Part shown: piece after piece, positions 25,271 to 33,963 of the stretch
How the letters are laid out: the number at the start of each line of letters is the position of its first letter
Numbering within the stretch: the stretch's first letter is position 1
Virus record (IMG/VR): IMGVR_UViG_3300047994_000219
Span: 1 to 60,854 of that record
Length of the DNA stretch: 60,854 bases
DNA from: a virus
Direction: 5' to 3' (one strand)
The notes under the pieces: generated by a model
The model's database searches: none
What the model was told of the DNA's origin: nothing
The model's input: only the letters and a program-made list of their open reading frames with translations
Position numbers and translations under genes: made by a program

Positions 25271-25988
25271 AATCCTTCCAAGGAAAATCAAACGGGAATA
25301 TCGGCAGTTTTTCAGTTGAAATAACCGCGAATCCCATTTGCGCTACCTGCTGCCAGATATCCCTCTGCAAGAAAACGTGCGTCTGGTAGGCAGGATCAAT
25401 CTGAATCATCTCTGCCATAAATCGAGGCATAGCCACGAAGTTGAAAGAGAAATCGTATTCTTCCGTTGGCATATTGTTTCGGTAGGTATCAAAATTCTCT
25501 GGCTCGATTATCGACCGAATATCGTAGCCCGAAATTACTCGCGCATCTCCTCCTCGGTTGGCGCGATCAATGACGATATCAACCGCATTTTCTTGGATCA
25601 TTACCCAAGGGTTGAATACCATAATGAAGCGTGCGTTGGTTTCATTGATAGCGAAATCCATACCTTCTTTAATGTATTCAGGGTAGGTAGCCGTTCTTGC
25701 AATAGGTAAATTTTGTACGTTCCCCATTTTGCTTTTTCCGATAAGAATGTTGGCAACTGAATCGGGGTTGCCTGGTTCATTCGGAATCGATTGAGGGTTG
25801 GCAACGAATATCAGATAGAGCGGATTGATATTCGAATACAAACGATCCAGGGCGACTTTGAGAATCTCGCCATTCACTTGGTTATCCTCGATATCACTCC
25901 AAAAACCGAACAAAGGAATGATAACAGCAACGTTGCTCTTTCCTGTTGCGGACATGAAATCCTTGATTGTTTTATCTAGTTCTTCCAT
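25146..25988 (-). CDS. GT-A-like glycosyltransferase, 280 aa
   Basis: The order NVAVIIPLFGFWSD, a long helix, MVFNPWVMIQENAVD and a mid domain DYDFSFNFVAMP resembles glycosyltransferase family 2-like folds, but the expected DxD is replaced by FNPW. This may be a divergent or inactive relative. It lies at the end of the sugar island. I am unsure of activity. Confidence 0.5.
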   Translation of the reverse strand: MEELDKTIKDFMSATGKSNVAVIIPLFGFWSDIEDNQVNGEILKVALDRLYSNINPLYLIFVANPQSIPNEPGNPDSVANILIGKSKMGNVQNLPIARTATYPEYIKEGMDFAINETNARFIMVFNPWVMIQENAVDIVIDRANRGGDARVISGYDIRSIIEPENFDTYRNNMPTEEYDFSFNFVAMPRFMAEMIQIDPAYQTHVFLQRDIWQQVAQMGFAVISTEKLPIFPFDFPWKDYESKEQFENDKDHFTQKWNFDPGLIYTDPAGETRRDKTGAR

Positions 25989-26427
25989 AGTGGTTCTCTA
26001 TATTTTTTATTAAAGCATCGACTATTTTCTTTTGTGCGGGAAGCTCGGCGAAATTGTCGCGGGCATACTTCAATGAGGCAATGTAGCTTTCGATATTGCG
26101 TTCGATTTTGGTGGCCTGTTCTTTCTTTTCTTCAGCCTCCTGCTTGGCGATATCCTTCGTTGGCATTGTATGAAAATGAACGATTGGGCTGTACTTCATC
26201 GATCCAAAAACTTCCATCGGATCAATCTCAATAGGATCGATAACCTCCAAAGCGTTTTTCAGTTTCTCATCCAACTGCGTGAAGATTTTGACAAAACCGC
26301 CTATCGAATCATTGCCCTGCTTTGCAAGTTTAATCGTAAGCTTTTTCCTATTGTGTTCGTTGATAGCGGTAATCAGAAAATTAACCAACAACAAACCGAT
26401 AATGACGTAGTCTAAATTTATAGCCAT
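25972..26427 (-). CDS. Membrane-anchored coiled protein, 151 aa
   Basis: One N-terminal membrane helix (YVIIGLLLVNFLITAI) and a long charged helix with KQEAEEKKEQATKIE. It may hold a sugar enzyme complex or a phage factor at the membrane. I used the ATG at 26427, overlapping the epimerase stop by 10 bases, not the TTG at 26451. Confidence 0.65.
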   Translation of the reverse strand: MAINLDYVIIGLLLVNFLITAINEHNRKKLTIKLAKQGNDSIGGFVKIFTQLDEKLKNALEVIDPIEIDPMEVFGSMKYSPIVHFHTMPTKDIAKQEAEEKKEQATKIERNIESYIASLKYARDNFAELPAQKKIVDALIKNIENHYGRTR

Positions 26428-27506
26428 TGTTCTTTGTTTTCTAATGTCCAAAAGATCATTTTGCGCAGTGAATCCTCAAAGGCAACAGGGTAGGAAAATC
26501 CCGCCTCTTTCAAGTGCGTACCATCCAAAGCGTAGCGGAGATCATGTCCAGGTCGGCTTGAGTGGAAATCTACAAGTTCATAATTGAACGGCAGTTCCTT
26601 CAAACCTTTCGATAAAAGCCATTCATTCGTAATCGCAGCGACTTTTTGCGCCAGTGCAAGGTTGTCCAATTCAATTTCTCCTACTACGTTGTATCGACCT
26701 TTCTTTGCCGATCCGTCTAAATTTTCGCCGTTCTGAAGCACCCACAAAGTGGCAGCGCAGATATTGCGCGCATGCAGGTAGTGTCGTTTGCCCGCCTGAG
26801 TTCTTTCTTTGTTAGAGTGGATAAATAGTTTCTCTCCGAGCAAAACCTTTTTAATGATAAGCGGGATGAACTTTTCAGGATGCTGTCTTTCCCCGAAAAT
26901 GTTCATCGTGTTGGTGATGACGCAGGGGATCTGGTAGGTATTCGCATAGGCGATTACTGCCATCTCGGCTGCTGCTTTGGCTGCTGCGTAAGGATTATTT
27001 GGGTTCAAGCGATCCCATTCTTTGAATCCATCAGCAAATTCTTCTCCCTCTGCCAAAGGCGCGGGTCCGAAGACTTCGTCGGTTGAGAAATAAAGGAATT
27101 TACTATCATCGTACTTTTTAGCAGTTAGACTTTTCAATCCATGATCTCGGGCATAATTGAGAAGGTTGACCGTACCGATACAGTTGTCCATGAAGAACAA
27201 GAGAGGATTTTCGATAGAGCGATCAACATGCGATCCTGCTGCCAAGTGCGCAATGTAATCGAAAGGTCCGTTGAGTTGTTTAATAATCTGATCGTTCAGT
27301 TCCGATCGCAAGTCCCAAAAAAGGAATTTGACGCGATCCGCGCTCACGGCCTTAGTAGTCGCAAGCATGTCAGAAAGACGATTCGGATTTCCTGAAGTAT
27401 CAAGCCGATCGAGAACCGTAATCTCCCAATCGGTATTTTTCAAAATGTGTTCTACTAAATGTGTGCCTACGAATCCGCAAGCGCCTGTAACAAGTATTTT
27501 CTTCAT
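26418..27506 (-). CDS. NAD-dependent epimerase/dehydratase (RmlB-like), 362 aa
   Basis: Short-chain dehydrogenase of the extended type: GACGFVG at residues 8-14 (NAD-binding GxxGxxG), STDEV at 141-145 and Y173-x3-K177 in NPYAAAKAAA. These features match dTDP-glucose 4,6-dehydratase/UDP-sugar epimerase families. It would make or modify a nucleotide sugar for the neighbouring transferases. The exact substrate cannot be read from sequence. Confidence 0.85.
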   Translation of the reverse strand: MKKILVTGACGFVGTHLVEHILKNTDWEITVLDRLDTSGNPNRLSDMLATTKAVSADRVKFLFWDLRSELNDQIIKQLNGPFDYIAHLAAGSHVDRSIENPLLFFMDNCIGTVNLLNYARDHGLKSLTAKKYDDSKFLYFSTDEVFGPAPLAEGEEFADGFKEWDRLNPNNPYAAAKAAAEMAVIAYANTYQIPCVITNTMNIFGERQHPEKFIPLIIKKVLLGEKLFIHSNKERTQAGKRHYLHARNICAATLWVLQNGENLDGSAKKGRYNVVGEIELDNLALAQKVAAITNEWLLSKGLKELPFNYELVDFHSSRPGHDLRYALDGTHLKEAGFSYPVAFEDSLRKMIFWTLENKEQWL

Positions 27507-27511
27507 GGATT

Positions 27512-28183
27512 TTATTTTAAGTCGGCGAAGATATCGCCATGAGTTGTATATTTTCGATCAAAATAAACGTTGTGCGTATCTTTCAGAGCATCCTCAATAA
27601 GCGGGATATCAGCATCACCGTGCCATTCGCCTCTAAAATGCTTTACAAGGTGCATGTAGGGCTTGAATCCCTGCAAGATATCGCCCTCCAATCCTTCGCA
27701 GTCGATCTTCAAAAGGTCAATGCGGGGGAATTTGTATTCATCAATCAGGTCTTTCAGGGAGATCGCTGGGACTGTGATTTCGGAAACTTTTCGCGAACCC
27801 ATTGGTTCGAATAGATCCCATCGGAAGTTACCGTCAACGTGTCCGTTTCCACCCCACGCGCATTGATTGAATGTAACCTCTTTAACGCCTTCGTATTTTT
27901 TCCCAACGATTGCTTTTTCAATATAAGTAAGCCGATCGCCCGTATTGATTTTTGCGTACTTCATCAGGGTAGGTTCTGGTTCGCAAACCAATATCCTAGC
28001 TTTCGGATAAAACACCTCGAACTTAAAACTCGCACAACCTAAATTCGCACCCACGTCAACGATATACTCAACATCTTTATCAACCGCGAAAAGATCCTTG
28101 ATCTTGTATTCGTCATTAGTGATCACCGCTTCTTCATGAGCTCGCGCACACTCTTGCAATTCGCCTTCTGTTGGTTGAATCAT
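27512..28183 (-). CDS. FkbM-type methyltransferase, 223 aa
   Basis: Class I SAM motif VDVGANLGCASFKFEVFYP, acidic motif II VCEPEP, and IDLLKIDCEGLEGDILQG, which is typical of FkbM family enzymes. FkbM enzymes often O-methylate sugars; the neighbouring sugar genes support that. Its start overlaps the next gene by four bases. Confidence 0.85.
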   Translation of the reverse strand: MIQPTEGELQECARAHEEAVITNDEYKIKDLFAVDKDVEYIVDVGANLGCASFKFEVFYPKARILVCEPEPTLMKYAKINTGDRLTYIEKAIVGKKYEGVKEVTFNQCAWGGNGHVDGNFRWDLFEPMGSRKVSEITVPAISLKDLIDEYKFPRIDLLKIDCEGLEGDILQGFKPYMHLVKHFRGEWHGDADIPLIEDALKDTHNVYFDRKYTTHGDIFADLK

Positions 28184-29058
28184 AATTTTTCTGATAATTG
28201 TTTATAGAATTCTAAATGTTTATGTCCTTCGCTCTCAAGATGCTCAATTTGCGTGTGATAAGAATAATGCACAAACAAAGCATCACCGACGAAGAAAATC
28301 GGTCTTTCGAGTTTCGCTGGCATTTCCCAGGACAACTGGGCTTCTTCAAGTTCGCCTATCTCTATTTTATCCCTTCCCCACCAAGCTAAAACGCAAATCG
28401 AAAACCTCTGGTAATTGTCGAAGCTTCTATTCGGCAGGTAGTATGCGGGCAGCGTCTTTTGTTCATATCTCTTTTGAAAGGTATCGTGGATCAAATCAAT
28501 CAGCTTAGAATCGGTGTAGCAAAATTCATCGAGGTAAATCCAATTCGGGTCCTCTGGTTTCTCTGATTGCTTATGAACCGCGCCTGCCTCCAAACCAAGG
28601 GCTCCGATCTCTTGGTGCCAACTGGTTAAAACAGTGCTGTTGATGACATTCGGATAAATTGCAAAAGCATTAGGACAAGCGATTCGGGCGAAAATAATCC
28701 TCTCCAAAGCACCAGGTTCGTACCAAACAATGTCATCGTCAAGGCGAATATAGATAGTGTTCGCATCATGAGTATGCTTCATGAACTTATACGACAACAG
28801 AGCGTTGGTGTTTCTCCAAGCAGGGATAATCTCCTCTTCCAGTTTATGAACAACAACCTTCGGATTTTCGGCAGCCATACTGGCGAGGTAATCGATATCA
28901 CTCGGCTTGATCGTATTCTGCCAAAGTTGCCACTCATCAACTAAACCCTTCTCCATTTCCTTGTAAATGTATTTTTTGAAAATACTCAGGTATTCTTCTC
29001 TACCTGCTGGCGTAACTATTGAGATTCGCCAATCATGTCCTGATTTATCTTTATACAT
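28180..29058 (-). CDS. Glycosyltransferase, DDD motif, 292 aa
   Basis: A GT-A fold pattern: ISIVTPAGREEYLSI start and TIYIRLDDDIVWYEPG with a DDD metal site. An aromatic pocket (WQNTIKPSDIDY) precedes it. Acceptor unknown. A DnaA-box promoter lies upstream. Confidence 0.7.
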   Translation of the reverse strand: MYKDKSGHDWRISIVTPAGREEYLSIFKKYIYKEMEKGLVDEWQLWQNTIKPSDIDYLASMAAENPKVVVHKLEEEIIPAWRNTNALLSYKFMKHTHDANTIYIRLDDDIVWYEPGALERIIFARIACPNAFAIYPNVINSTVLTSWHQEIGALGLEAGAVHKQSEKPEDPNWIYLDEFCYTDSKLIDLIHDTFQKRYEQKTLPAYYLPNRSFDNYQRFSICVLAWWGRDKIEIGELEEAQLSWEMPAKLERPIFFVGDALFVHYSYHTQIEHLESEGHKHLEFYKQLSEKL

Positions 29059-29079
29059 TATTTTTCCGTTAATTAGTTG

Positions 29080-29110
29080 ATAATAGCACAGATAGGGTAA
29101 TAAAGTACAA
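29080..29110 (-). promoter_or_regulatory. Weak promoter-like element
   Basis: TTGTAC (29105-29110) and TATTAT (29080-29085), 19 bases apart; GCTATT gives 17. The spacer contains ACCCTAT like other members of the family. A perfect DnaA box lies eight bases upstream. Confidence 0.4.
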
Positions 29111-29114
29111 GCCC

Positions 29115-29939
29115 CTATTTATCCACACCTATCTGCTTAGTTGCTTTTAATGTCCATTCAGGATTATTATAGGGTCGCGTAAAATTCTCTTGCCCTGGCA
29201 ATCCGCCCCACTTTTTAACATAAAAAGCACGATTGTTTTCGAACAACATACTGACTACAATCGGCTGTCCGTTTTCATTCGCTTCGTTTTGTGTTCGCGA
29301 TCCATAGTGATAGAACATCGCGGTAGGCAAAACAATCGCAGGAACTTCCATCAAATTCATGCGGTAGTGATAATCATTGTCCTCAAAATAGGCGGGGAAG
29401 AAAACTTCATCGAACTCTCCGACCGTCTCCCAACATTCTTTCGATACCATAAAAGCCGAGAAGTGCGGATGCGGGGCTTCATCGACTACTTCTTTATCAT
29501 TCGCGTTGAGCGCGCCGATCATTTGAGGCGTTATATTTTTTTCCTTCAATTCGCCCGCTACATCCATACAACTGACCATTCCTACGGGATTCTTATTAAA
29601 ACGCTCTACAAGTCGCCACAGTGCCTCTGGGTGCAGGATAATATCGTTGTTACAGACCATGATAAAGTCCGCACCATGCTCGATCCCGTATTTGACCCCG
29701 AAGTTAACTGATTTTTGAAAACCCCAACGCTCCTCGTTCCTATGATATAAAAAAAGCTCACTATTCATTTTGGGAGCTTCGATCTTCGTTTCGTCCGTTG
29801 AGGCGTTGTCAATTAAGATAAGGTGAGCATCGATATCGTGGGCTTTGGCGCGCATCATCGCATCCATAGCAGAATTGACGCATTGCTTGGTATATTTATT
29901 CCAAAGGTTGATGCAAGGGATTACAATTTCTACTTTCAT
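29115..29939 (-). CDS. GT2-type glycosyltransferase, 274 aa
   Basis: Classical family 2 signature: VEIVIPCINLW, LILIDNASTDET, a helical spacer, and FIMVCNNDIILHPEAL with the NND/DxD-like site. ECWETVGEFDEVFFPAYFED is the common acceptor-loop motif. It is one of three similar GT2 genes in the island. Confidence 0.85.
   Translation of the reverse strand: MKVEIVIPCINLWNKYTKQCVNSAMDAMMRAKAHDIDAHLILIDNASTDETKIEAPKMNSELFLYHRNEERWGFQKSVNFGVKYGIEHGADFIMVCNNDIILHPEALWRLVERFNKNPVGMVSCMDVAGELKEKNITPQMIGALNANDKEVVDEAPHPHFSAFMVSKECWETVGEFDEVFFPAYFEDNDYHYRMNLMEVPAIVLPTAMFYHYGSRTQNEANENGQPIVVSMLFENNRAFYVKKWGGLPGQENFTRPYNNPEWTLKATKQIGVDK
29119..29127. promoter_or_regulatory. DnaA box next to a promoter (copy 2)
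   Basis: TTATCCACA on the plus strand, inside the end of the GT2 gene, eight bases from the -35-like TTGTAC. Confidence 0.55.
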
Positions 29940-30115
29940 GCTTTTGATTTTTTAGCTGCCCGCGCTGCGTTCTGTAATTGGATTCTCCTAATGATTCCGA
30001 ACTTCCGAACACGCCATCTAAAAGAATCGAATACTGGTACGCCTGCTTTTATTTCATCAGGCGACATCATTCGGCGCGCCATCTTTATTTTTCTCTTGTG
30101 GGATGCTTTGTTCAT
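29936..30115 (-). CDS. Small basic protein, 59 aa
   Basis: Strongly basic ([20 protein letters not shown] ... [17 protein letters not shown]), so likely to bind nucleic acid or ribosomes. ATGA overlaps with both neighbours, IF-1 upstream and a GT2 downstream, point to translational coupling. No family identified. Confidence 0.7.
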   Translation of the reverse strand: MNKASHKRKIKMARRMMSPDEIKAGVPVFDSFRWRVRKFGIIRRIQLQNAARAAKKSKA

Positions 30116-30330
30116 AATCTTCGTATAATTCTATTAGTGGCTTTACCTTTATATGGATCGAGCTCAACCGTTACTTTATCGCCGAGCATGACCTTTATTT
30201 TATTCACCCGCATTCTACCAGAAAGAAAAGCAATGACGGTTTCACCATTCTCAAGTTGTAATCGGAACATTGTATTCGGCAGGGATTCGATTACCAAACC
30301 CTGCACCGCATTACCATTCGTCTTGCTCAT
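30112..30330 (-). CDS. infA: Translation initiation factor IF-1, 72 aa
   Basis: An S1/OB-fold of the standard IF-1 length with its hallmark patterns: [46 protein letters not shown] and a basic end. IF-1 binds the 30S A-site and tunes start selection. I use the ATG at 30330, which gives exactly the usual 72 residues; upstream ATGs in the frame would overlap the acidic gene. Phage-encoded IF-1 is rare to my knowledge. The ending [12 protein letters not shown] resembles IF-1 of candidate-phyla bacteria (from memory), a host clue. Confidence 0.9.
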   Translation of the reverse strand: MSKTNGNAVQGLVIESLPNTMFRLQLENGETVIAFLSGRMRVNKIKVMLGDKVTVELDPYKGKATNRIIRRL

Positions 30331-30481
30331 CTTCGTCATCTTCCTCTGAATCGCTGCTTTCTTCTTCCTCCTCGTCATCCTCCCAGATATTCTCATCCTC
30401 CTCTTCCTCGGAATCTAAGCCAGCATCGTCATCATCGGCAGTTAATAATATCTCAAGCATTTTTTCTTCTTCTTCAAACAT
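30311..30481 (-). CDS. Very acidic small protein, 56 aa
   Basis: More than half of the residues are Asp or Glu (for example [20 protein letters not shown]). It begins four bases after a GT2 stop with AACT-ATG and ends overlapping the start of IF-1. It could mimic nucleic acid or bind a basic partner such as IF-1 or the 59-aa protein. Not a known family. Confidence 0.65.
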   Translation of the reverse strand: MFEEEEKMLEILLTADDDDAGLDSEEEEDENIWEDDEEEEESSDSEEDDEDEQDEW

Positions 30482-30485
30482 AGTT

Positions 30486-31103
30486 TTAGTAGCCGTCAAT
30501 ATGACGTGCTAAATCATTTTTCGGAACTCCGACCAGAAATCCCGCCTGTTTCATCAGGTTGACGTATTGTGTATCTTCACCATTCCCACCCTTGGTAAGA
30601 CAAGGACCGTGTTCAGGGAGCATACCGATTGCTTTCATGGCATACTTCGGCATCATCCAACCAATCGCTGGTACGTTATCCATTTCTCGGAAGTTTTCGT
30701 TCTGCACTCCATTGGCAACGAATCCGTGGCTAATGTGTCGCCATACTCCTAATATACCGATATTTGCCTGCAAATTGAATACCTCGAACATCCTCTCATG
30801 GAAATCTCTTTCAAACTCTACGTCATTGTTGCAAACGAATAAGTATTCAGCGCGGGACATCCCGATCGCTTCATTGACTGATTTTCCCCAGCCTTCATTG
30901 TGCGGGAGGATAACCAGGAACGTACCGTATTCTTTTCGGAGCTCATACAAGAATTCATGCAGGCCTTCTTCGGTAGATCCGTTATCAACGATAATAACGC
31001 GCTCGGCTGCGCGGTATGCACCCGATTGAATAAGCGAACCGATCGTCCTTTTAAGGTATTCGAGCCGATTCCAACTTGTGAGAATGATATCAAAGGTTTT
31101 CAT
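30486..31103 (-). CDS. GT2-type glycosyltransferase, 205 aa
   Basis: FDIILTSWNRLEYLKRTIGS, RVIIVDNGSTEEG, ILPHNEGWGKSVNEAIGMS and YLFVCNNDVEFE: the standard order of a family 2 transferase. It is shorter than its neighbours, ending after the catalytic domain. Confidence 0.85.
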   Translation of the reverse strand: MKTFDIILTSWNRLEYLKRTIGSLIQSGAYRAAERVIIVDNGSTEEGLHEFLYELRKEYGTFLVILPHNEGWGKSVNEAIGMSRAEYLFVCNNDVEFERDFHERMFEVFNLQANIGILGVWRHISHGFVANGVQNENFREMDNVPAIGWMMPKYAMKAIGMLPEHGPCLTKGGNGEDTQYVNLMKQAGFLVGVPKNDLARHIDGY

Positions 31104-31104
31104 A

Positions 31105-32148
31105 TTATACTCTATCTTCTACCGTATATTTTTTTATTACTTTCGCCCACCATTCAAACGCAGGATTTAGGTCGAAGAAAGTTTTTCCCTGGTCTATGTA
31201 TTTTTTCCATTCTTCAATAAATTGAATCATTAGTATATTGATATCAACAGGGAGTCTTTCGTCATCAATAGCGGTAAAATGAGTCAAAGAATCAACAACC
31301 GCCATAAACTCATCTTCGTATTTGTACATCGCTTCTTCTTCGGCTGCGTCCTCTGCTGCGATCACAACCGTATCGTGCCAAACAACAGGCATGCCGTAGG
31401 TTACACCGAGCCTTAGCTTATTCAAAAGCTTCTGAAAGATGTAACCGCCCCAAATATCATCGATGCGTCTGAACTGCCATCTGTAGTTAACCTCTTTACC
31501 GTCTACCATTGCTGGTCGCTCCACATATTCAAAATTCGGCAAGAATAAGAATCCAAACAATGCCTCCTTCGTAATAGCGAAGTTCATTCCCGAGAAAGGA
31601 ATCGGCGCGGGTGCGTTGAATTTTGCAGTCGCTATTCTTTTAGGCTCATGCGGGTTTCGGTCTTTCCCGTTCAAATCTAAAACATTCTCCCACATTCCCA
31701 TATTTGCCACCGTTTTCCAGTTGCGCATCGAATAAGGAAAACCGCGCGGATAAAGGCCAGAACCACTCAATGGGTTAATCCAGCCTCCGTTCATTTTGGT
31801 ATTCAAAGATTTCAAGTGATCTTCTACGAAGTTGAAAGGCACAATGCAATCACTATCAAGCCCAATAACCACATCGTAACCCGCTGCATAAGCGTAAATA
31901 TGCCCCAGGACGCGACATGCCGAAGACTTGTGGAAAATGTTAGCAAATTCTTCGTAAAGCTCCTCCAAGAACTCGCGCTGGTCAGCGTACATAAAAACTC
32001 TCCATTCAGGTGGGAGATCACCCAACTTTCCGTTGCTGTCGTCTACAATAAAAACATCAGCGTTGCCAACTTTGGCTTCACGCTGTAATGATGAAATCCA
32101 ATCCTTGGAAGGCGGGATATGGCATGGTGCTACGATTGCTATTTTCAT
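31105..32148 (-). CDS. Reversibly glycosylated polypeptide / UDP-arabinopyranose mutase-like (GT75), 347 aa
   Basis: GLDSDCIVPFNF holds a DSD metal site (98-100), and GLYPRGFPYSMRNW contains the conserved Arg (135) that is glycosylated in plant RGP/UAM proteins. Later RIDDIWGGYIFQKLLNKLRLGVTYGMPVVWHD also fits. In plants RGPs interconvert UDP-arabinopyranose and -furanose. Here it may generate an unusual sugar donor. This is strong by motif order, and rare in phages as far as I know. Confidence 0.8.
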   Translation of the reverse strand: MKIAIVAPCHIPPSKDWISSLQREAKVGNADVFIVDDSNGKLGDLPPEWRVFMYADQREFLEELYEEFANIFHKSSACRVLGHIYAYAAGYDVVIGLDSDCIVPFNFVEDHLKSLNTKMNGGWINPLSGSGLYPRGFPYSMRNWKTVANMGMWENVLDLNGKDRNPHEPKRIATAKFNAPAPIPFSGMNFAITKEALFGFLFLPNFEYVERPAMVDGKEVNYRWQFRRIDDIWGGYIFQKLLNKLRLGVTYGMPVVWHDTVVIAAEDAAEEEAMYKYEDEFMAVVDSLTHFTAIDDERLPVDINILMIQFIEEWKKYIDQGKTFFDLNPAFEWWAKVIKKYTVEDRV

Positions 32149-32720
32149 ACGATTGAGGTTGTAACGGTTAAAGGTTTGTAATTACTCTTCCACTTTTTAA
32201 TATAGCGATTTTCGATTACCATTCTCTTTTTGCCGAATTTCATTTCATATCTCTCCGTGTCTTGCAGGGGCTCATCGCATAGAAGCATCTTCTTCTCGGT
32301 AGTCATATAAAGAATGTTCCAAAAGTATTCGTAGGCGATCGCTGCTTCTCTCGTCTTTGGAATCGGCAGTCCTATTTCATCGATAACACTTCTTCGGTAT
32401 TTTGCCAAGAAACACATCATTCCTGGCGATAGAGAAAAGCTGCCCTTGAATCGCGCTGCGATATCGAATATACTTTGGTCTTTTATTAAAGTCGTTTCGT
32501 GCAATAAAAAGAAATCCGTTTCTTCAGGATTGTAGAGCATCAGCATTTTGAGCGCGCCGAGCTCATAACCACCTTCAAAATTGTAAACTGTATCTCTATC
32601 ATCAGTATCCAGTAAATCCTGCCTAACGATACGAACAGGGTACTTCACGCCTTCTAAAGATTTCAAAAGCGCGGGCAAGTATTTCTTCGTTGACTTGTGG
32701 TGGATAATTCCGATTATCAT
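32145..32720 (-). CDS. Glycosyltransferase-like protein, 191 aa
   Basis: Begins MIIGII with a HHK patch, then DFFLLHETTLIKDQSIFDIA, reminiscent of a GT-A fold where HETT replaces DxD, and ends in a basic helix. ATGA overlap with the RGP-like gene. Activity is uncertain. Confidence 0.5.
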   Translation of the reverse strand: MIIGIIHHKSTKKYLPALLKSLEGVKYPVRIVRQDLLDTDDRDTVYNFEGGYELGALKMLMLYNPEETDFFLLHETTLIKDQSIFDIAARFKGSFSLSPGMMCFLAKYRRSVIDEIGLPIPKTREAAIAYEYFWNILYMTTEKKMLLCDEPLQDTERYEMKFGKKRMVIENRYIKKWKSNYKPLTVTTSIV

Positions 32721-32914
32721 AGTCTTAACCCAGGCACACTTCCGCCAGCACCGTTTTTGTGAATCTTTATTTTTCGGTCCGTTCTTTCTTCTTCAAGTAA
32801 ATCGCGGATATCCAATAAAACCTCGAGCTGAACGTCCTGCACCGTGGCATCCATACTTTGCATTTGCGGATTTCGACCCGACAATTGTGTTTCAATTTGT
32901 TCTCTGCTTCTCAT
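32717..32914 (-). CDS. Hypothetical protein, 65 aa
   Basis: Acidic helical N-terminus (QLEVLLDIRDLLEEERTDRK) and a Gly-rich end (GAGGSVPGLRL). Similar short coil proteins occur between phage sugar genes. No function assigned. Confidence 0.6.
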   Translation of the reverse strand: MRSREQIETQLSGRNPQMQSMDATVQDVQLEVLLDIRDLLEEERTDRKIKIHKNGAGGSVPGLRL

Positions 32915-32916
32915 AA

Positions 32917-33045
32917 TTATTTTGTTAGTTTATCCCAAAAATCTTGACCGTCTTCGTTCTTGAATCTCAAGGCCTCTCGTATATCGTTGAAAACCCAAGA
33001 GATAACGAAACCTACGAGAATACCTGCGATGAAATCTTGGATCAT
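32917..33045 (-). CDS. Small membrane protein, 42 aa
   Basis: Short frame MIQDFIAGILVGFVISWVFN... with one membrane helix and a charged C-terminus. ATGA overlap with the GT2 gene before it. It might anchor glycosyltransferases to the membrane. Confidence 0.7.
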   Translation of the reverse strand: MIQDFIAGILVGFVISWVFNDIREALRFKNEDGQDFWDKLTK

Positions 33046-33902
33046 ACTTTTACAGGGACTAAATGTTTTTGATCGCGGTACTCGGTGAGCCATTGCTTTT
33101 CAGCTTCGCGATAAAGCACCGAATCCCAGTTATGCACACCCTCCATCGTCAATCCATGCTTCTCCGACCATTCTTGCGCCATCGTGCTATATGCTGGTTC
33201 TTGGTTGACGGTTTGTCCACTGATATGATCGCAGCCGATTCCAAGCACACCCATTTCGTAACCTTCTTCGCGAACCTCTGATGAAAGCAAACGATCATAG
33301 AAGTGATGCGGGGGGAAATTCTCGCGCTGCTTTATTTTCTCAAGCACTTCTCTCCTGAATATCATAGTGCAACCATCGACCACGGCTGCCTTGGTGTAAC
33401 CTGGGTTCTTTTGTCCGTGCGCGTTTGCGGGGCTGCCCTGCCACTGGAACTTGTTTCCCATCCCATCAGCATGCTCATAAGAACCACCTAGGAAGTTCGA
33501 GGTTGTTCCTCGCCCGCGCCCGCCCGATGAATCGATCTCATCCGATCCAATAAAACCAAGCAAGCCGAGTTTTTCATTTCTCTCGAAGAGTTCTACTAAA
33601 TCCATATCCCACCCCTTCTCCGAAACGATCAGGTCCGAATGGAAATAGGCAATTACATCGCCATCAGTAAGTTTCAAAGCTTCCCAGAAAATAGGATAAA
33701 CTCCGATATTATTTTTGAGATGGTGAACACGAATCTTTGCCTTCTCACTGTATCCAACGTATTGAAACGCACTGCTTGAACCGTTATCGATGATGATTAT
33801 TTCGACATCGTTTTCACCTGAAAGATTCTTGATAGCAAAATCAATCGCGGTTTGCGCCAAAGGAAACTGATTCATTACGGGGAATACGACAGCGAGTTTC
33901 AT
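33042..33902 (-). CDS. GT2-type glycosyltransferase, 286 aa
   Basis: LAVVFPVMNQFPLAQTAI, EIIIIDNGSSSAF and VIAYFHSDLIVSEKGWD (HSD in place of DxD) mark a family 2 enzyme; GCTMIFRREVLEKI is the acceptor loop. It is the first gene of the sugar island, with its own promoter and DnaA box upstream. Confidence 0.8.
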   Translation of the reverse strand: MKLAVVFPVMNQFPLAQTAIDFAIKNLSGENDVEIIIIDNGSSSAFQYVGYSEKAKIRVHHLKNNIGVYPIFWEALKLTDGDVIAYFHSDLIVSEKGWDMDLVELFERNEKLGLLGFIGSDEIDSSGGRGRGTTSNFLGGSYEHADGMGNKFQWQGSPANAHGQKNPGYTKAAVVDGCTMIFRREVLEKIKQRENFPPHHFYDRLLSSEVREEGYEMGVLGIGCDHISGQTVNQEPAYSTMAQEWSEKHGLTMEGVHNWDSVLYREAEKQWLTEYRDQKHLVPVKV

Positions 33903-33914
33903 AGTGTTTTAACT

Positions 33915-33943
33915 ATTATCTAATATATAGGGCAATACTGCAA
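33915..33943 (-). promoter_or_regulatory. Promoter of the sugar island
   Basis: TTGCAG (33938-33943), 17 bases, GATAAT (33915-33920). The spacer includes CCCTATATAT, as in the 44148 promoter. A perfect DnaA box lies 11 bases upstream. Confidence 0.65.
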
Positions 33944-33954
33944 TGCCGTCAACC

Positions 33955-33963
33955 TGTGGATAA
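33955..33963 (-). promoter_or_regulatory. DnaA box next to a promoter (copy 3)
   Basis: TTATCCACA on the minus strand; the TTGCAG -35 begins 11 bases downstream, the same spacing as at 19996. Confidence 0.6.

Noticed and set aside
25146-25988. A confident active glycosyltransferase
   Set aside because: The DxD metal site is missing, so I keep it only as glycosyltransferase-like.
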